The notes: generated by a model from the sequence alone, not told the origin. A stretch of DNA of 64,000 nt from Bacillus sp. FJAT-22090 (GCF_001278755.1 NZ_CP012601.1:496001-560000); one strand, 5' to 3'. Shown: positions 30,319 to 39,823, counted from the stretch's first letter. Made by a program: numbers and translations.

Positions 30319-31074
30319 ATGGAAATCGTCCTAACAATATTATTTTTCATATATGGTCTAATTTTTGGCTCGTTTTTCAATGTAGTTGGATTACGTATTC
30401 CAAAAGGGGAATCCATTGTTCGCCCATCATCTCATTGTGCTATTTGCAATCGGAATCTCACTGCTCGTGATTTGGTGCCTGTCCTTTCCTATTTGTTTTT
30501 ACAAGGGAAATGTAGAGGCTGTGGGACGAAGATTCATTGGATGTATCCTGTGATAGAACTTGTCACTGGCCTCTTATTTGCTTTTGCTTATATTCAACTT
30601 GGTTTCACTTTAGAGTTGGTAGTTGCTATCTTGTTCATATCTTTACTAGTAATTATTACTGTTTCGGATATTGCCTATATGCTTATACCTGATAAGATTC
30701 TTTTGTTTTTTTTAGTTCCTTTGATTGTTGCAAGAATCTTCTCGCCGTTAACCCCTTGGTCGGAAAGTATTGTGGGAGCTGTAATTGGATTTGGTGTATT
30801 ATTTTTAATTGCTGTATTGTCGAAAGGTGGTATGGGCGGAGGGGATATTAAATTATTTTTTGTCATCGGAGTAGTTTTAGGAACGATGCATACGTTGTTA
30901 ACACTTTTTTTAGCTTCTCTTATAGGTGCAGTTGTTGGTGTAATCTCTTTGAGAATAACTAAAAAAGGTAGGAAAACACCCATACCTTTTGGACCTACCA
31001 TTGCGATTGCTGCTATTATCGCCTATTTTTTTGGCAATACCCTTGTCGATTGGTATGTGAATATGTTTTTTTAA
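30319..31074 (+). CDS. comC: Prepilin peptidase (ComC/PilD)
   Basis: A 251 aa integral membrane aspartic protease that cleaves and N-methylates type IV prepilins. The two CxxC pairs of the N-terminal cytoplasmic loop are present (CAIC near residue 40 and CRGC near 65), as are the aspartates in VSDIAYMLIPD and in GGGDIKL. About seven membrane helices. RBS AAGGAG. Its place after folC and before spoIIB equals B. subtilis comC. No intact prepilin or pilus assembly gene is in the window. Confidence 0.93.
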   Translation: MEIVLTILFFIYGLIFGSFFNVVGLRIPKGESIVRPSSHCAICNRNLTARDLVPVLSYLFLQGKCRGCGTKIHWMYPVIELVTGLLFAFAYIQLGFTLELVVAILFISLLVIITVSDIAYMLIPDKILLFFLVPLIVARIFSPLTPWSESIVGAVIGFGVLFLIAVLSKGGMGGGDIKLFFVIGVVLGTMHTLLTLFLASLIGAVVGVISLRITKKGRKTPIPFGPTIAIAAIIAYFFGNTLVDWYVNMFF

Positions 31075-31090
31075 CTCGATAAGTTTTTTG

Positions 31091-31121
31091 GACGAGCCGA
31101 CATAGGTCTCGTCTTTTTTTA
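31091..31121 (+). terminator. Terminator after comC
   Basis: GACGAG and CTCGTC pair around a GACATAGGT-like loop, then seven Ts. Confidence 0.8.
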
Positions 31122-31161
31122 ATTACTTAATGATAAGGTTGTGGGTAAAAGGGGTGAGCAC

Positions 31162-31803
31162 ATGCCGATTAGAAGGAGGAACCCGAGAAAAAAAGTAATA
31201 CTGGCGGGTATACAGGGATTAGTTATCGGAGTTGTAGGAGTGTTGTTATTTGGTTTTATTTTAAACATGTCGAATGATAAAAAAGTGGAAGAACAAGCCC
31301 AAGAACAAGTTTCTACACCTACGAACGAGAAAGAAACAGATGAGAAAGTAGAAGTTACTGGGGAAGCTGCTCTACCATTTAAAGCGAAGCAATATGGTAT
31401 GTTTACTTCAAAGGAAAGTGCAATGTCCTTTATAAGCACTCAACCTAGTCTTGAAAAAGCAAGTATCGTAAGAATAGGAAACGAATTTTATGTGTGGAGT
31501 GAACTTTTTGTAAATGAGGTAAGTACAAGCGAGGGTGATGTTCTACCCACGTTTCTAAAAACGATTAATATTTCCACAAATGCTTGTGCAGATCCTAAAG
31601 TAAAAAATATCATCAATATATTACAGGAAGAAAAACTATCAAAAAATTATTTTGACTCTATTGCCAGAAAAGAAAATTATCCAGATGACATGATGAATAT
31701 AGTGACTGCTGTATCAACGTTTTCGGATGTTTCCTCAGTTATTAGACTACATGTATTTACGCATTATTTAGAGCAAAACGATTGCTTAAAATTGAATTTT
31801 TGA
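31162..31803 (+). CDS. spoIIB: SpoIIB-like sporulation protein
   Basis: A 213 aa bitopic protein: a basic N-terminus (RRRNPRKK), one transmembrane segment (about residues 14-36), a charged Gln/Glu linker and an extracytoplasmic domain with a SPOR-like start (QYGMFTSKESAMSFI). It occupies the comC-spoIIB-maf slot. SpoIIB assists septal peptidoglycan remodelling during engulfment. It is shorter than B. subtilis SpoIIB (332 aa). ATG 31162 has AGGGGTGA upstream. Confidence 0.75.
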   Translation: MPIRRRNPRKKVILAGIQGLVIGVVGVLLFGFILNMSNDKKVEEQAQEQVSTPTNEKETDEKVEVTGEAALPFKAKQYGMFTSKESAMSFISTQPSLEKASIVRIGNEFYVWSELFVNEVSTSEGDVLPTFLKTINISTNACADPKVKNIINILQEEKLSKNYFDSIARKENYPDDMMNIVTAVSTFSDVSSVIRLHVFTHYLEQNDCLKLNF

Positions 31804-31897
31804 TAGTGAAAAGTAATCAAAATTGAATTGTAATGGATTTATACACAATTTCCCTTTGTTCTAATCTTTTGTATCCTAATATAAAGGGGGAATAAGA

Positions 31898-32500
31898 ATG
31901 AATCTTATTACAAAAGATAAACTAATTTTAGCAAGTGAGTCACCTAGAAGAAAGGAACTTTTTAGTAAATTAGGCGTACCATTTGAAATCCAGCCAGCTG
32001 GGGTTGATGAAGAGCTCGATGGTTTATATGAACCAGAGGAATTTGCTATAGCCATTGCAGATCTAAAAGCAAATGATATTGCACAGAGAAATCCAGGAGC
32101 AATCATAATTGCTGCTGATACAACTGTTCGAATAGGAAAGGCGTTATTAACGAAGCCAACAAACAATGCGCAGGCGGTAAAGTTTCTCAAGCTTCTATCA
32201 GGAAAGGTTCATCATGTAATTACTGGTGTTTCTATTGTGGGGCCAGATCTTAATCTTGCATTTGCAGAAACTACTTTAGTTAAATTTTATGAGTTATCTG
32301 ATGAAGAAATTAATGCATATGTTGAGTCTGGTGATCCATTAGATAAAGCAGGTGGATATGGAATCCAAACGATGGGAGGACTTTTTGTTGAAAAGATTCA
32401 AGGTGATTATAATAATGTTGTAGGTCTTCCTATAAGCCGGTTATATCAAACGCTTTTGAAGCTTGGGGTAATAGAATTCGCGAGGGAGACGTCTAAATGA
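31898..32500 (+). CDS. maf: Maf nucleotide pyrophosphatase
   Basis: A 200 aa Maf/YhdE house-cleaning enzyme that hydrolyses dTTP/UTP-like or modified nucleotides. The N-terminal ILASESPRRKELF motif, IIAADTTVRIG and DKAGGYGIQ are conserved. It is followed by radC with an ATGA overlap. In B. subtilis Maf is linked to septum control. Confidence 0.93.
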   Translation: MNLITKDKLILASESPRRKELFSKLGVPFEIQPAGVDEELDGLYEPEEFAIAIADLKANDIAQRNPGAIIIAADTTVRIGKALLTKPTNNAQAVKFLKLLSGKVHHVITGVSIVGPDLNLAFAETTLVKFYELSDEEINAYVESGDPLDKAGGYGIQTMGGLFVEKIQGDYNNVVGLPISRLYQTLLKLGVIEFARETSK

Positions 32501-33081
32501 CTGTAGATTTAACTCCAGCGTTAATGATTCGTGATGTCCATATTGCAGATCGCCCTCGAGAAAGATTAATAAGACAAGGGGCACAAAGCTTGTCCAACCA
32601 AGAATTAATTGCTATCTTGCTTCGTACCGGTACGAAGCAAGAGTCTGTGCTTCACTTAGCAAATCGTGTCCTCCATTTTATCGAACAAATTCAAGAATTA
32701 AAAAATGCTACGCTAGAAGAAATTATGTCAGTAAAAGGCATAGGTCAAGCAAAAGCGGTCCAGTTACTAGCAGCGGTTGAGTTAGGACGAAGATTATCGC
32801 AGCAAAAAACAGATGAAAAATTTACCATTCGTTCTCCAAAAGATGCCGCAACATACTTAATGCATGATATGACTTCATTAACGCAAGAGCATTTTGTCGT
32901 TTTATTTTTGAATGTTAAAAATCAAATTCTCCATAAACAGACAATCTTCATCGGTTCACTTAATGCTTCAATTGTTCATCCACGAGAGATTTTCCGCGAA
33001 GCTGTAAAAAGGTCAGCTGCTTCTATTATATTCGCTCATATAGGCAAGCTTTTTGTAGGGCGAAATTTAATTTTATTGTGA
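32497..33081 (+). pseudogene. radC: radC 5' part, interrupted by the island
   Basis: The frame encodes the RadC helix-hairpin-helix region (VKGIGQAKAVQLLAA) and most of the MPN/JAMM-like domain up to RSAASIIFAH, then switches at 33040 into island-derived residues IGKLFVGRNLILL and a stop. The missing part includes the zinc-binding HxHPSG...D motif, found in frame at 48067-48219. It overlaps maf by 4 bp. The truncated 194 aa product should lack the metal site. RadC's role in B. subtilis is not essential. Confidence 0.93.
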
Positions 33082-33131
33082 TTTAGTACACATTTTAATT
33101 TCGCCCATTAAAATTAGGCGAAATTAATAAA

Positions 33132-33380
33132 ACGTATACGATTGTATACTTCTTTATTACAAATTAATATTAAATTCTTTTATTAATTCATTTAAGATAA
33201 GGTCTATTGTTTGCACTTGTCCAATTAAATTTTCTCTTATACATGCTAATTCATTTTGAGATAATTGCTTAATCATAATCTCCTTTCTCAATTCTAACCT
33301 CTTAATATAATCCTCAATTTTACTACGGCGGAATGTCTCAGCTATATTAATCACCCCTTAATGTATACAGATGTATACGT
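33132..33380. repeat. Inverted GTATAC repeat pair around a small frame
   Basis: 33132-33149 (ACGTATACGATTGTATAC) and 33363-33380 are inverted copies with 15 of 18 matches; each holds two GTATAC palindromes 10 bp apart. They lie 90-340 bp inside the left end of the island and could be binding sites for a recombinase or a repressor. Confidence 0.6.
33157..33354 (-). CDS. Possible small helical protein
   Basis: A 65-codon frame from GTG 33354, rich in Glu/Lys/Leu/Ile and probably one or two helices (IEDYIKRLELRKEIMIKQL). The RBS AAGGGG is too close to the GTG, so the start is uncertain. The length and helix pattern recall Spo0E-type phosphatases, but the SQELD motif is absent. It is framed by the inverted GTATAC repeats. 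Confidence 0.35.
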   Translation of the reverse strand: MINIAETFRRSKIEDYIKRLELRKEIMIKQLSQNELACIRENLIGQVQTIDLILNELIKEFNINL

Positions 33381-33608
33381 TTTTTATTAATAAATTTTGG
33401 TACATATTTACTGGTATAAATTACTTATAAACTTTGTGTATTTAGCTAATTTATGGTATTAAATATATAATGGGGAAAATTTAAATAATTATACTTAGGA
33501 GGAGTACTTAGCCATTTGGTTTATCAAACAGATTTTCCTAGAGAAAGAACTAGACACTATCTTTAAGATAAAGAAATAATAAAGACTAAGAAGAAGTTGG
33601 TGAATATT

Positions 33609-35072
33609 ATGGGTAAGGTTTCAATTATTATTCAGGATGAAAAATATACTACAGATGCAAGTCCTAGCTGGAACGGTTTTAACCATCAAGGAAGAATAGG
33701 AGTATTAGTCGTATTAACAATGATTAATAATTTAAAGTTATCATTAAATGCATGTAATTCTTATGAGTTGGAGCTTGAGTGGTTGGAGGATTTTTCTATA
33801 AAAAAAGATAATGATTACATCGCTATACATCAGGTTAAAACATACAATAAAACTGCACCAAGTGAATATAAAGAGGCAATTTGGCTTTTATTGGCTAAGG
33901 TTACTGATTTCCCTAATATTAAGAAATGTTATTTGCATTCAACTAGTAAAATTAGTAACTTAAAGGATCTCGAAACACGCCTTTACGAATATAAGCCTCC
34001 AAAAAAAGAAACAAAGCGGTCAGAAAATGAAGAGGATAATGAAAAAGATAAGAATAAAAAAGAGGACAATAAAAAATATTGGACACCTAGACAATGTCAT
34101 GATTATGTAAAAAGTACAGGGAAATACAAAGAAGTTTTCGCGAAATTTGAAGTATATAAATATGAAGATGACTGTCAACATTGCAACATGGATGAAGTTG
34201 AAGACAAAATAAAAAATCAACTGTCAATCTTTTATAAAGATAATATAAAAACTCCAGAACATTTAAATCGAGCATACCTACATTTGCTCGGGTTAGTAGA
34301 CAAGCACATTAGGGATAGGCATATTAATGTTCAGGCAGGTCATAAAAGTGAGAAAGCTACTATTAATTTTCAAAAAATATATGAGATAATTATCGCAAAT
34401 TATGAACTTCCAAGTAAAGAATATATTACTTACCAACTAAGAGAAAGATTTACAAAACTAACTAACGAATACTTTGCTGATTTAATTCTTGAGGTAGAGG
34501 ATGAGATTATAGATAGAAAAAGCATAATGAACGTTAATAGAGTAATAAATTCTGTATTAAAGTTAGATGAAGAAGAATTTATAAAATTTTGCATGAAGAT
34601 TACACCGAACCATGAAGTGAATGATGAAAATCCTGATAGCCTTCTAAATGCTTTGTCTACATTAATTTCTGAAACACATATGAATGATGGATTTTTGGAA
34701 ATTTTAAAACGAATACAAAATCAAATAGATGTTGGTAAATTCACATTTATTAAGTTAGGGCCAGAAAAGTTAAATGTTTCGTATCTTCCAACTACCATTA
34801 TTGATACATATCATAAGCAAAGAACTGGGAGAATTATAGAAAAAATTTTGAAAAATTCAAATGATGATTCATTGCTTGAGATTGACGTAATGATAACAAA
34901 AAATATTAATTTACCAAGGCTAAAGCCTGAAAAGATTAATAGTGATATTCCTGATCATGAAATTGATAGTGAAGTTGATGTCCATACCGAAATTTATCAT
35001 AACCGAATCTCTAAAATTAAAAATATCAGAATGTTAGATATAGAGAATGCGAAAGGAGAAATTGATGAATGA
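33609..35072 (+). CDS. ABC-3C-type effector protein with QVK nuclease-like N-terminus
   Basis: A 487 aa protein. The N-terminus has WNGFNHQGRIG (21-31), then ELEWLEDFSI and IAIHQVKTY (Gln75-x-Lys77). W.GF..QGRIG followed by D/E...QVK is the pattern of Cap4/DUF4297-like PD-(D/E)xK nuclease domains and of first components of ABC-three-component systems. A Lys/Glu-rich linker (about 135-160) leads to a long helical region. It overlaps the next gene by 4 bp (ATGA) and heads a three-gene operon. ATG 33609 has GGTG 6 bp upstream; TTG 33597 is an alternative. I infer DNA cleavage or abortive defence activity; not demonstrated. Confidence 0.7.
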   Translation: MGKVSIIIQDEKYTTDASPSWNGFNHQGRIGVLVVLTMINNLKLSLNACNSYELELEWLEDFSIKKDNDYIAIHQVKTYNKTAPSEYKEAIWLLLAKVTDFPNIKKCYLHSTSKISNLKDLETRLYEYKPPKKETKRSENEEDNEKDKNKKEDNKKYWTPRQCHDYVKSTGKYKEVFAKFEVYKYEDDCQHCNMDEVEDKIKNQLSIFYKDNIKTPEHLNRAYLHLLGLVDKHIRDRHINVQAGHKSEKATINFQKIYEIIIANYELPSKEYITYQLRERFTKLTNEYFADLILEVEDEIIDRKSIMNVNRVINSVLKLDEEEFIKFCMKITPNHEVNDENPDSLLNALSTLISETHMNDGFLEILKRIQNQIDVGKFTFIKLGPEKLNVSYLPTTIIDTYHKQRTGRIIEKILKNSNDDSLLEIDVMITKNINLPRLKPEKINSDIPDHEIDSEVDVHTEIYHNRISKIKNIRMLDIENAKGEIDE

Positions 35073-35785
35073 AAGAAGTTATAAAAAAAATTTTTAATGA
35101 TTATAATTTTGAGGAACGGGAACTTCCTTTGCTTTCTGAAAACTTTTTATTTGCTGTTAATCTTAGTGAAGACTGTCTTAATTTTTATCTAGTATTGTTT
35201 ATAGATAACATTGATAAAGACTTTCTTGAGATACAAGTTTCGGAATATTATAGCGCTATTAAAGGGTTAGAGACAGGCTATGACGAGAGAATGGATAAAA
35301 ATTTATCCATGTTAGTGTGTTTACGAAACGACGATGTGACACTAAAAGAGGAATTGGTAAAAAAAGTTTTCGAAATTGAAGAGGATCCGTATTACTTTAA
35401 AAAATATGTATTAACATATAAAGAAGAACAATATCAAGAACTACTAAAATATTTTCAGGAAAATAATATAAAAGAATCAAGAACCATATTAAATAATATT
35501 GTCAATAATATTGAACTTTTTAGCTTATATAAGAAGGAACCTAATGATTACAGTAATAGTCTATTTAACCTTTGTTCGAAATTATTAATTAAACTTCCAT
35601 TTATCGTTTTTGAGAGAGACGAGAAGCAGATGGAAAATTTAACAGAGGTAATTAAAAAAGAATTAAATAAAGAGGATTTGCTAAATTATTCAAACAGATG
35701 GCTGAAACTTGAAGAAAAAGATGGAGTTTATAACATTCATGATATTCTTGAAGTGATATTAGAGGGTGAAAAAAATGAGTTATAA
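35069..35785 (+). CDS. ABC-3C middle component-like protein
   Basis: A 238 aa acidic, mostly helical protein with no catalytic motif that I recognise. It sits between the nuclease-like gene (4 bp overlap) and the SMC-like ATPase gene (11 bp overlap), the position and size of the 'middle component' that bridges ATPase and effector in ABC-three-component systems. The assignment relies on context; without a profile search it remains inference. Confidence 0.6.
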   Translation: MKEVIKKIFNDYNFEERELPLLSENFLFAVNLSEDCLNFYLVLFIDNIDKDFLEIQVSEYYSAIKGLETGYDERMDKNLSMLVCLRNDDVTLKEELVKKVFEIEEDPYYFKKYVLTYKEEQYQELLKYFQENNIKESRTILNNIVNNIELFSLYKKEPNDYSNSLFNLCSKLLIKLPFIVFERDEKQMENLTEVIKKELNKEDLLNYSNRWLKLEEKDGVYNIHDILEVILEGEKNEL

Positions 35786-38189
35786 AATTGGAAAGATTTT
35801 GATTGAAAATTTTAAACATGTTGAAAAAGCTGAGTTAGATTTCTCTAAAAAAGACTTAATTGTTTTTGACGGACCAAATGGTTTTGGAAAAACTACTATG
35901 TTTGATGCTATTGAGCTTGTTGTAAGTGGAAGAATTTCTAGAATAACAAATACAACCGATAATAGGCATGGATATAAAGATTTACTTTTTACAAACCAAG
36001 ATAATAAAGATACAGTAATTAGAATAGAGTTCTATAATAAAGAAAAACAAAAATTTACAGTTGTTAAGAGATTTGATCATACAACTTCTCGAAGAGCTGC
36101 CGAACGCAGACCTGATAATTGGGATTTGTTCGAATTATATTTATTAGATAATTTTGATAGTCCTCTCTTGCCAGAATACAGGATTGATTCAGAAAAAATT
36201 TACTCTAAATTGGGTTTGAATAATTTAAGTCGTTATTTTAGTTTGTTTTATTATATACAACAAGAAGAAAATACCTATTTTCTTAGAAAATCAGGAAAAG
36301 ATCGTATGGCTGAAATATCGCATCTTTTTGATACGTATAATGAACAACAAGAATTGGAGAAAATAAGTAAATTAAAAAATGAATTAGATAGAGAGCAGAG
36401 AAAAATTAGTGGAGATAATGGCGATCTGTCTGTAAAACAACAATTGTTAGATACATTGACAAAAGGAATTAAAGATGTTCAAAAAGAAGAACTAGTTGAA
36501 GTAAATTATTTTCGACTATTACAAGGGGACTCTCCACTAAAAGAGTGGGACAAAAAAGAAATAACTGTTCAAAAGGATACGAAGGATCTGTATATAAAAG
36601 ATTTACGTCAACTTTATGATTTTGTACAACACTTCGATGAGTTCTTAAAGTCTCAAGTAAATAGAGTTATCCAAAATTATATAGAGAATAAAATATTGTT
36701 AAGGGATACTATAGTGAGCTCAAATTTTTTAAGTAAATATGATGAGATAAAAGAATTAAAAAACAAAGAAAAGAAACTTCGTAATATAAAGAAAATACTC
36801 ACTAAAGATAATCTACAAAATCATATAAAATCATTTCCTTTTAAAGATTTAGAGCAAGTTGTTGAAAGCAATGTAGACGTAAATGCTATTAAGGGAAAGT
36901 TGGAATTATTGGAAAGTTATAAACAAAATTCAACTAATCTCTCATCTATTATACAAGAACTAAACATTACTAGAGATAAGCTAATGGAGCATTTCAATAA
37001 AACACATCAATTTGGAATAGGTGATCAAGAATGTCCACTTTGCGGACATGATTGGGTTAATTATGAAAAATTATTATTAAGTGTTCAATCTAAAAGGGAA
37101 GCTTTTCAAAGATATTATGATGACTCTTCAAATAAATTTGAACAAGAGCTAAATTCCTTGTTTATTGAACATTTGGATTCAATAAATCTGTGGATTGATG
37201 AATATGTAAATGAAAGTAAGAATATTATAAATGATGATTTTTATGAACAATTAACAAAAAGTATTAATAGGAAGCAAAGTACTATAAAATTTACAGAATG
37301 GTGTTCGGAGAACAATATTGATATAACGATATTTGCCAACTCAAAGCTGAATTTTGTAGATGACTTAGAGGAGAAGTTAGAAGGATTAGAAAAATATTTA
37401 TTAAAACAAAAGCAACCTGTTAAACCTGGGTATACAGAATTTGATGAAAAATCATTAGCATTTGATTCTTTGTATCAAGAACTATTTCAGGGGGATGAGG
37501 AACAAATCAGAAAAATTACACTTGAGAATATTATAAATAAAGCTAATTATATAAATTATCAATACTATCATAGAAATTCTGAATCTATAACTAAATTAAC
37601 TAGTGAAATTGACGAGTTGAAAACTAGATTAGAAACTGTTAAATTAGGAATTACAAAAATCAGAAGAATAATAGAAATATACAACCAACGTATTAGACAA
37701 CATTGGCAAAAAATTCTACTAGATGTTGAAGTACCTTTTTATATTTATAGTGGTAAAATACTTCAGGATTATCAAAGGGGACTAGGGCTCTTTATTAAAG
37801 AAAGTGAAGGAGATGGAGCTAAAAGTATTAAATTCGTTTCTAATTCAAGTTCCGATCACGATGCTGTAAATTATCTATCTTCAGGACAGTTATCTGGATT
37901 AGTTATAGCGTTCACTCTAGCGTTAAATAAAGTTTACGGTAATAAAACAATGGACATTTTGTTAATTGATGATCCTGTGCAAACAATGGATGAAATAAAT
38001 ATGGTTTCTTTTGTAGAGTTATTACGTAATGAATTTCGAAATAAACAAATATTTTTATCTACACATGAAGATGACACTTCTCGTTATATGAGATATAAAT
38101 TTAGAAAATATAACTTGGAAACGTTACGTTTGAATGTTAAGGACAGACTTTATTTAGTTTCCCAAAATAAAACGAATTTAGATGAATAA
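35775..38189 (+). CDS. Rad50/SMC-like ABC ATPase of a three-component system
   Basis: An 804 aa ABC-class ATPase. Walker A is GPNGFGKTT (33-41), and a long coiled coil surrounds a CPLCGHDW zinc-hook-like CxxC (Cys420, Cys423). The ABC signature is LSSGQLSG (701-708), Walker B LLIDDP with Asp732-Asp733, and the H-loop is STHED. This is the Rad50-type architecture used by ABC-3C systems, presumably to sense DNA and trigger the effector. ATG 35775 (MSYKIGKILIENF) is preferred to GTG 35766 because GAGGGTG is 8 bp upstream. A strong terminator follows. Confidence 0.85.
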   Translation: MSYKIGKILIENFKHVEKAELDFSKKDLIVFDGPNGFGKTTMFDAIELVVSGRISRITNTTDNRHGYKDLLFTNQDNKDTVIRIEFYNKEKQKFTVVKRFDHTTSRRAAERRPDNWDLFELYLLDNFDSPLLPEYRIDSEKIYSKLGLNNLSRYFSLFYYIQQEENTYFLRKSGKDRMAEISHLFDTYNEQQELEKISKLKNELDREQRKISGDNGDLSVKQQLLDTLTKGIKDVQKEELVEVNYFRLLQGDSPLKEWDKKEITVQKDTKDLYIKDLRQLYDFVQHFDEFLKSQVNRVIQNYIENKILLRDTIVSSNFLSKYDEIKELKNKEKKLRNIKKILTKDNLQNHIKSFPFKDLEQVVESNVDVNAIKGKLELLESYKQNSTNLSSIIQELNITRDKLMEHFNKTHQFGIGDQECPLCGHDWVNYEKLLLSVQSKREAFQRYYDDSSNKFEQELNSLFIEHLDSINLWIDEYVNESKNIINDDFYEQLTKSINRKQSTIKFTEWCSENNIDITIFANSKLNFVDDLEEKLEGLEKYLLKQKQPVKPGYTEFDEKSLAFDSLYQELFQGDEEQIRKITLENIINKANYINYQYYHRNSESITKLTSEIDELKTRLETVKLGITKIRRIIEIYNQRIRQHWQKILLDVEVPFYIYSGKILQDYQRGLGLFIKESEGDGAKSIKFVSNSSSDHDAVNYLSSGQLSGLVIAFTLALNKVYGNKTMDILLIDDPVQTMDEINMVSFVELLRNEFRNKQIFLSTHEDDTSRYMRYKFRKYNLETLRLNVKDRLYLVSQNKTNLDE

Positions 38190-38232
38190 AACTGAGGTCA
38201 TAATTTTTTCTTTAATTGAGTGGATAAATGGT

Positions 38233-38266
38233 AAAACTGAACATCAAATCGATGTTCAGTTTTTAC
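38233..38266 (+). terminator. Terminator of the three-component operon
   Basis: A perfect 13 bp stem AAAACTGAACATC with GATGTTCAGTTTT, loop AAATC. Confidence 0.85.
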
Positions 38267-38336
38267 TATTAATTTATTTTTTGAATATCGCATAAAAGCA
38301 AGAAAATCCGGAACAACGACACTAGCAGAGCTTATT

Positions 38337-38916
38337 TTAGTCATTGGTAATAGACTGAAATAGGTTATAGGGTGTTTGCCCTAAAAGGTTTCTCTTACTC
38401 TTTTCTACAGGGGTGTGGATGGATTGTTGGAGTACTTGAAGATAACTTTTCTTTTCATGTTCGTTCCAGCTGTCAATATAGTCTGGGTTATAAGCTACAT
38501 TTTCACTATATGCAGGAATAAGATTGTTCAATAATTGGATTTTCTCTTCAGAATTTAGGCTTAACAACTGTTCTAGGAATTCACTGTAAGTATTAGAATC
38601 CTCTTTTAACCAGCTAAATAATACGATTGTTCGATTGTTCTGGGGAAAGACATTAACCATCAATAGCTTCATCCCATTTTTAAAGTCAGCTAACTGGTTT
38701 ACTCTTTTCCCTTTAAGATCGTATTCTAGAAAGAAACCTGAGCAAACAGCTAATCTAGCAGCACACTCGAGTTCAAACGAAACGGTCTCAACTACAACAT
38801 TTTATCGTGAAATCCACAAAATCCAGTAAAAGTAGTCGCGACTTTTCTCCCGAGAGGCTTTAATCTCAATCGAAAGGAATGTCTGGTCGTTGATTTGTTG
38901 CGGTTAGTATTGTCAT
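38337..38916 (-). pseudogene. Frameshifted, N-terminally truncated gene remnant
   Basis: An intact frame of 111 codons (38672 to 38337) continues upstream without a start as VETVSFELECAARLAVCSGF to about 38790. A second frame then reads RKVATTFTGFCGFHDKML (near 38810-38870), and a third reads NQRPDIPFD after ATG 38916. The three pieces look like one protein split by two frameshifts, and it begins after any N-terminal domain. GFC-x-x-H resembles a metal-binding motif of a hypothetical-protein family I remember from Firmicutes, but I cannot name it. Confidence 0.5.
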
Positions 38917-38945
38917 AGTGTTCATATCCTCCGGTTTATCGGAAC

Positions 38946-38989
38946 ATAAAAAGCGCCCTCCACCGTATTTAGTACGGTGCAAGACGCTT
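38946..38989 (-). terminator. Nested hairpin with U-run on the minus strand
   Basis: Outer stem AAGCG/CGCTT (38951-38955, 38985-38989) and inner CACCGTA/TACGGTG (38961-38967, 38973-38979); on the minus strand five Ts follow. No confident gene lies upstream on that strand, so it may end a small RNA or be a leader attenuator of the pseudogene. Confidence 0.55.
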
Positions 38990-39364
38990 GAAGGCGACTC
39001 TGAATCTGCAGTATTTCCGTTATAACGGTTGAAATAATGTTTTATATCGTATAGAATAACGATAAACATAAAGTTATAATTAAGTTATAATGAGAATACT
39101 TGCTAATTCGCACCGTGGGGTAAGCACGGAAGTAAATGAGTATAAAAGGACGGCAATCCATTTATAGTCATGCGGGTGTTTTTCATATACTAAGTACTTT
39201 TTTAGCATTGAAGTGCTTGAGATTCTATTTGAGGTTTCCGTTTTACGCTTATGTAATTTAAAAGAGATTTTTGTTTTTAATCGAATTCTCATAATATACT
39301 AATTTTCCATTAACTAGCTTCAATACGGTTCACATACTATTTGAAGAGGAGAGGGAGATGTTAA
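38990..39364. other. Gene-free region inside the island
   Basis: About 375 bp with no supported gene. A small CCGTG-N7-CACGG hairpin lies at 39111-39127, and AT-rich direct repeats (AAGTTATAATTAAGTTATAA) stand near 39070. A 70-codon minus-strand frame here lacks a good RBS and was not called. Confidence 0.4.
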
Positions 39365-39823
39365 ATGAAGAATAATTTTTTCATCTATATAAATCATTCT
39401 GAAGAAACTAATATTCCGCTGGATTATAAATATTGGTTTTTTTTAATAGATTATTTTATAAAATCTGCAGACTTTATAGAATTTCATATATGGAATGATG
39501 AAGTAGAAATTATTGAAGAATTAAGTTTGAAAACGGATCTGGAAAGGGTTAGTTTATATCCTATTAAAATGGTCTGTTTTCGAGGCGATATACATCAAAA
39601 ATTAACTGACTATATTTTAAATGAGAGTTTAAATCAACTTGGGAATATAAAATGGTTCTCCGTTTTTTTGAAACAAAATGGTAATTTAATATATGAATCA
39701 TCACATTGGGGTTCTGAAATTAATATAGAGAGTCCTGATAAAAATGAAATTGAAATAATTAAAAATGTATTGCCAAAGAATGCAACGTTTCATGATTTCA
39801 ATAAAAAACAGAGTGATTATTAA
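39365..39823 (+). CDS. Hypothetical protein (152 aa)
   Basis: Start ATG 39365 behind GAGGGAG. The product is soluble, acidic and aromatic-rich (YKYWFFLIDYFIK; FIEFHIWNDEVEIIEEL), with no signal peptide. It is convergent with a secreted-protein gene and shares a terminator with it. Size, solubility and pairing with a secreted product would suit an immunity protein, but that is speculation. No family recognised. Confidence 0.6.
   Translation: MKNNFFIYINHSEETNIPLDYKYWFFLIDYFIKSADFIEFHIWNDEVEIIEELSLKTDLERVSLYPIKMVCFRGDIHQKLTDYILNESLNQLGNIKWFSVFLKQNGNLIYESSHWGSEINIESPDKNEIEIIKNVLPKNATFHDFNKKQSDY

Noticed and set aside
33157..33354. Spo0E-type phosphatase
   Set aside because: Length and helices fit, but the SQELD signature is absent and the RBS is poor.
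39080..39292. 70-codon minus-strand gene
   Set aside because: No good RBS, composition unlike neighbours, and no recognisable domain.
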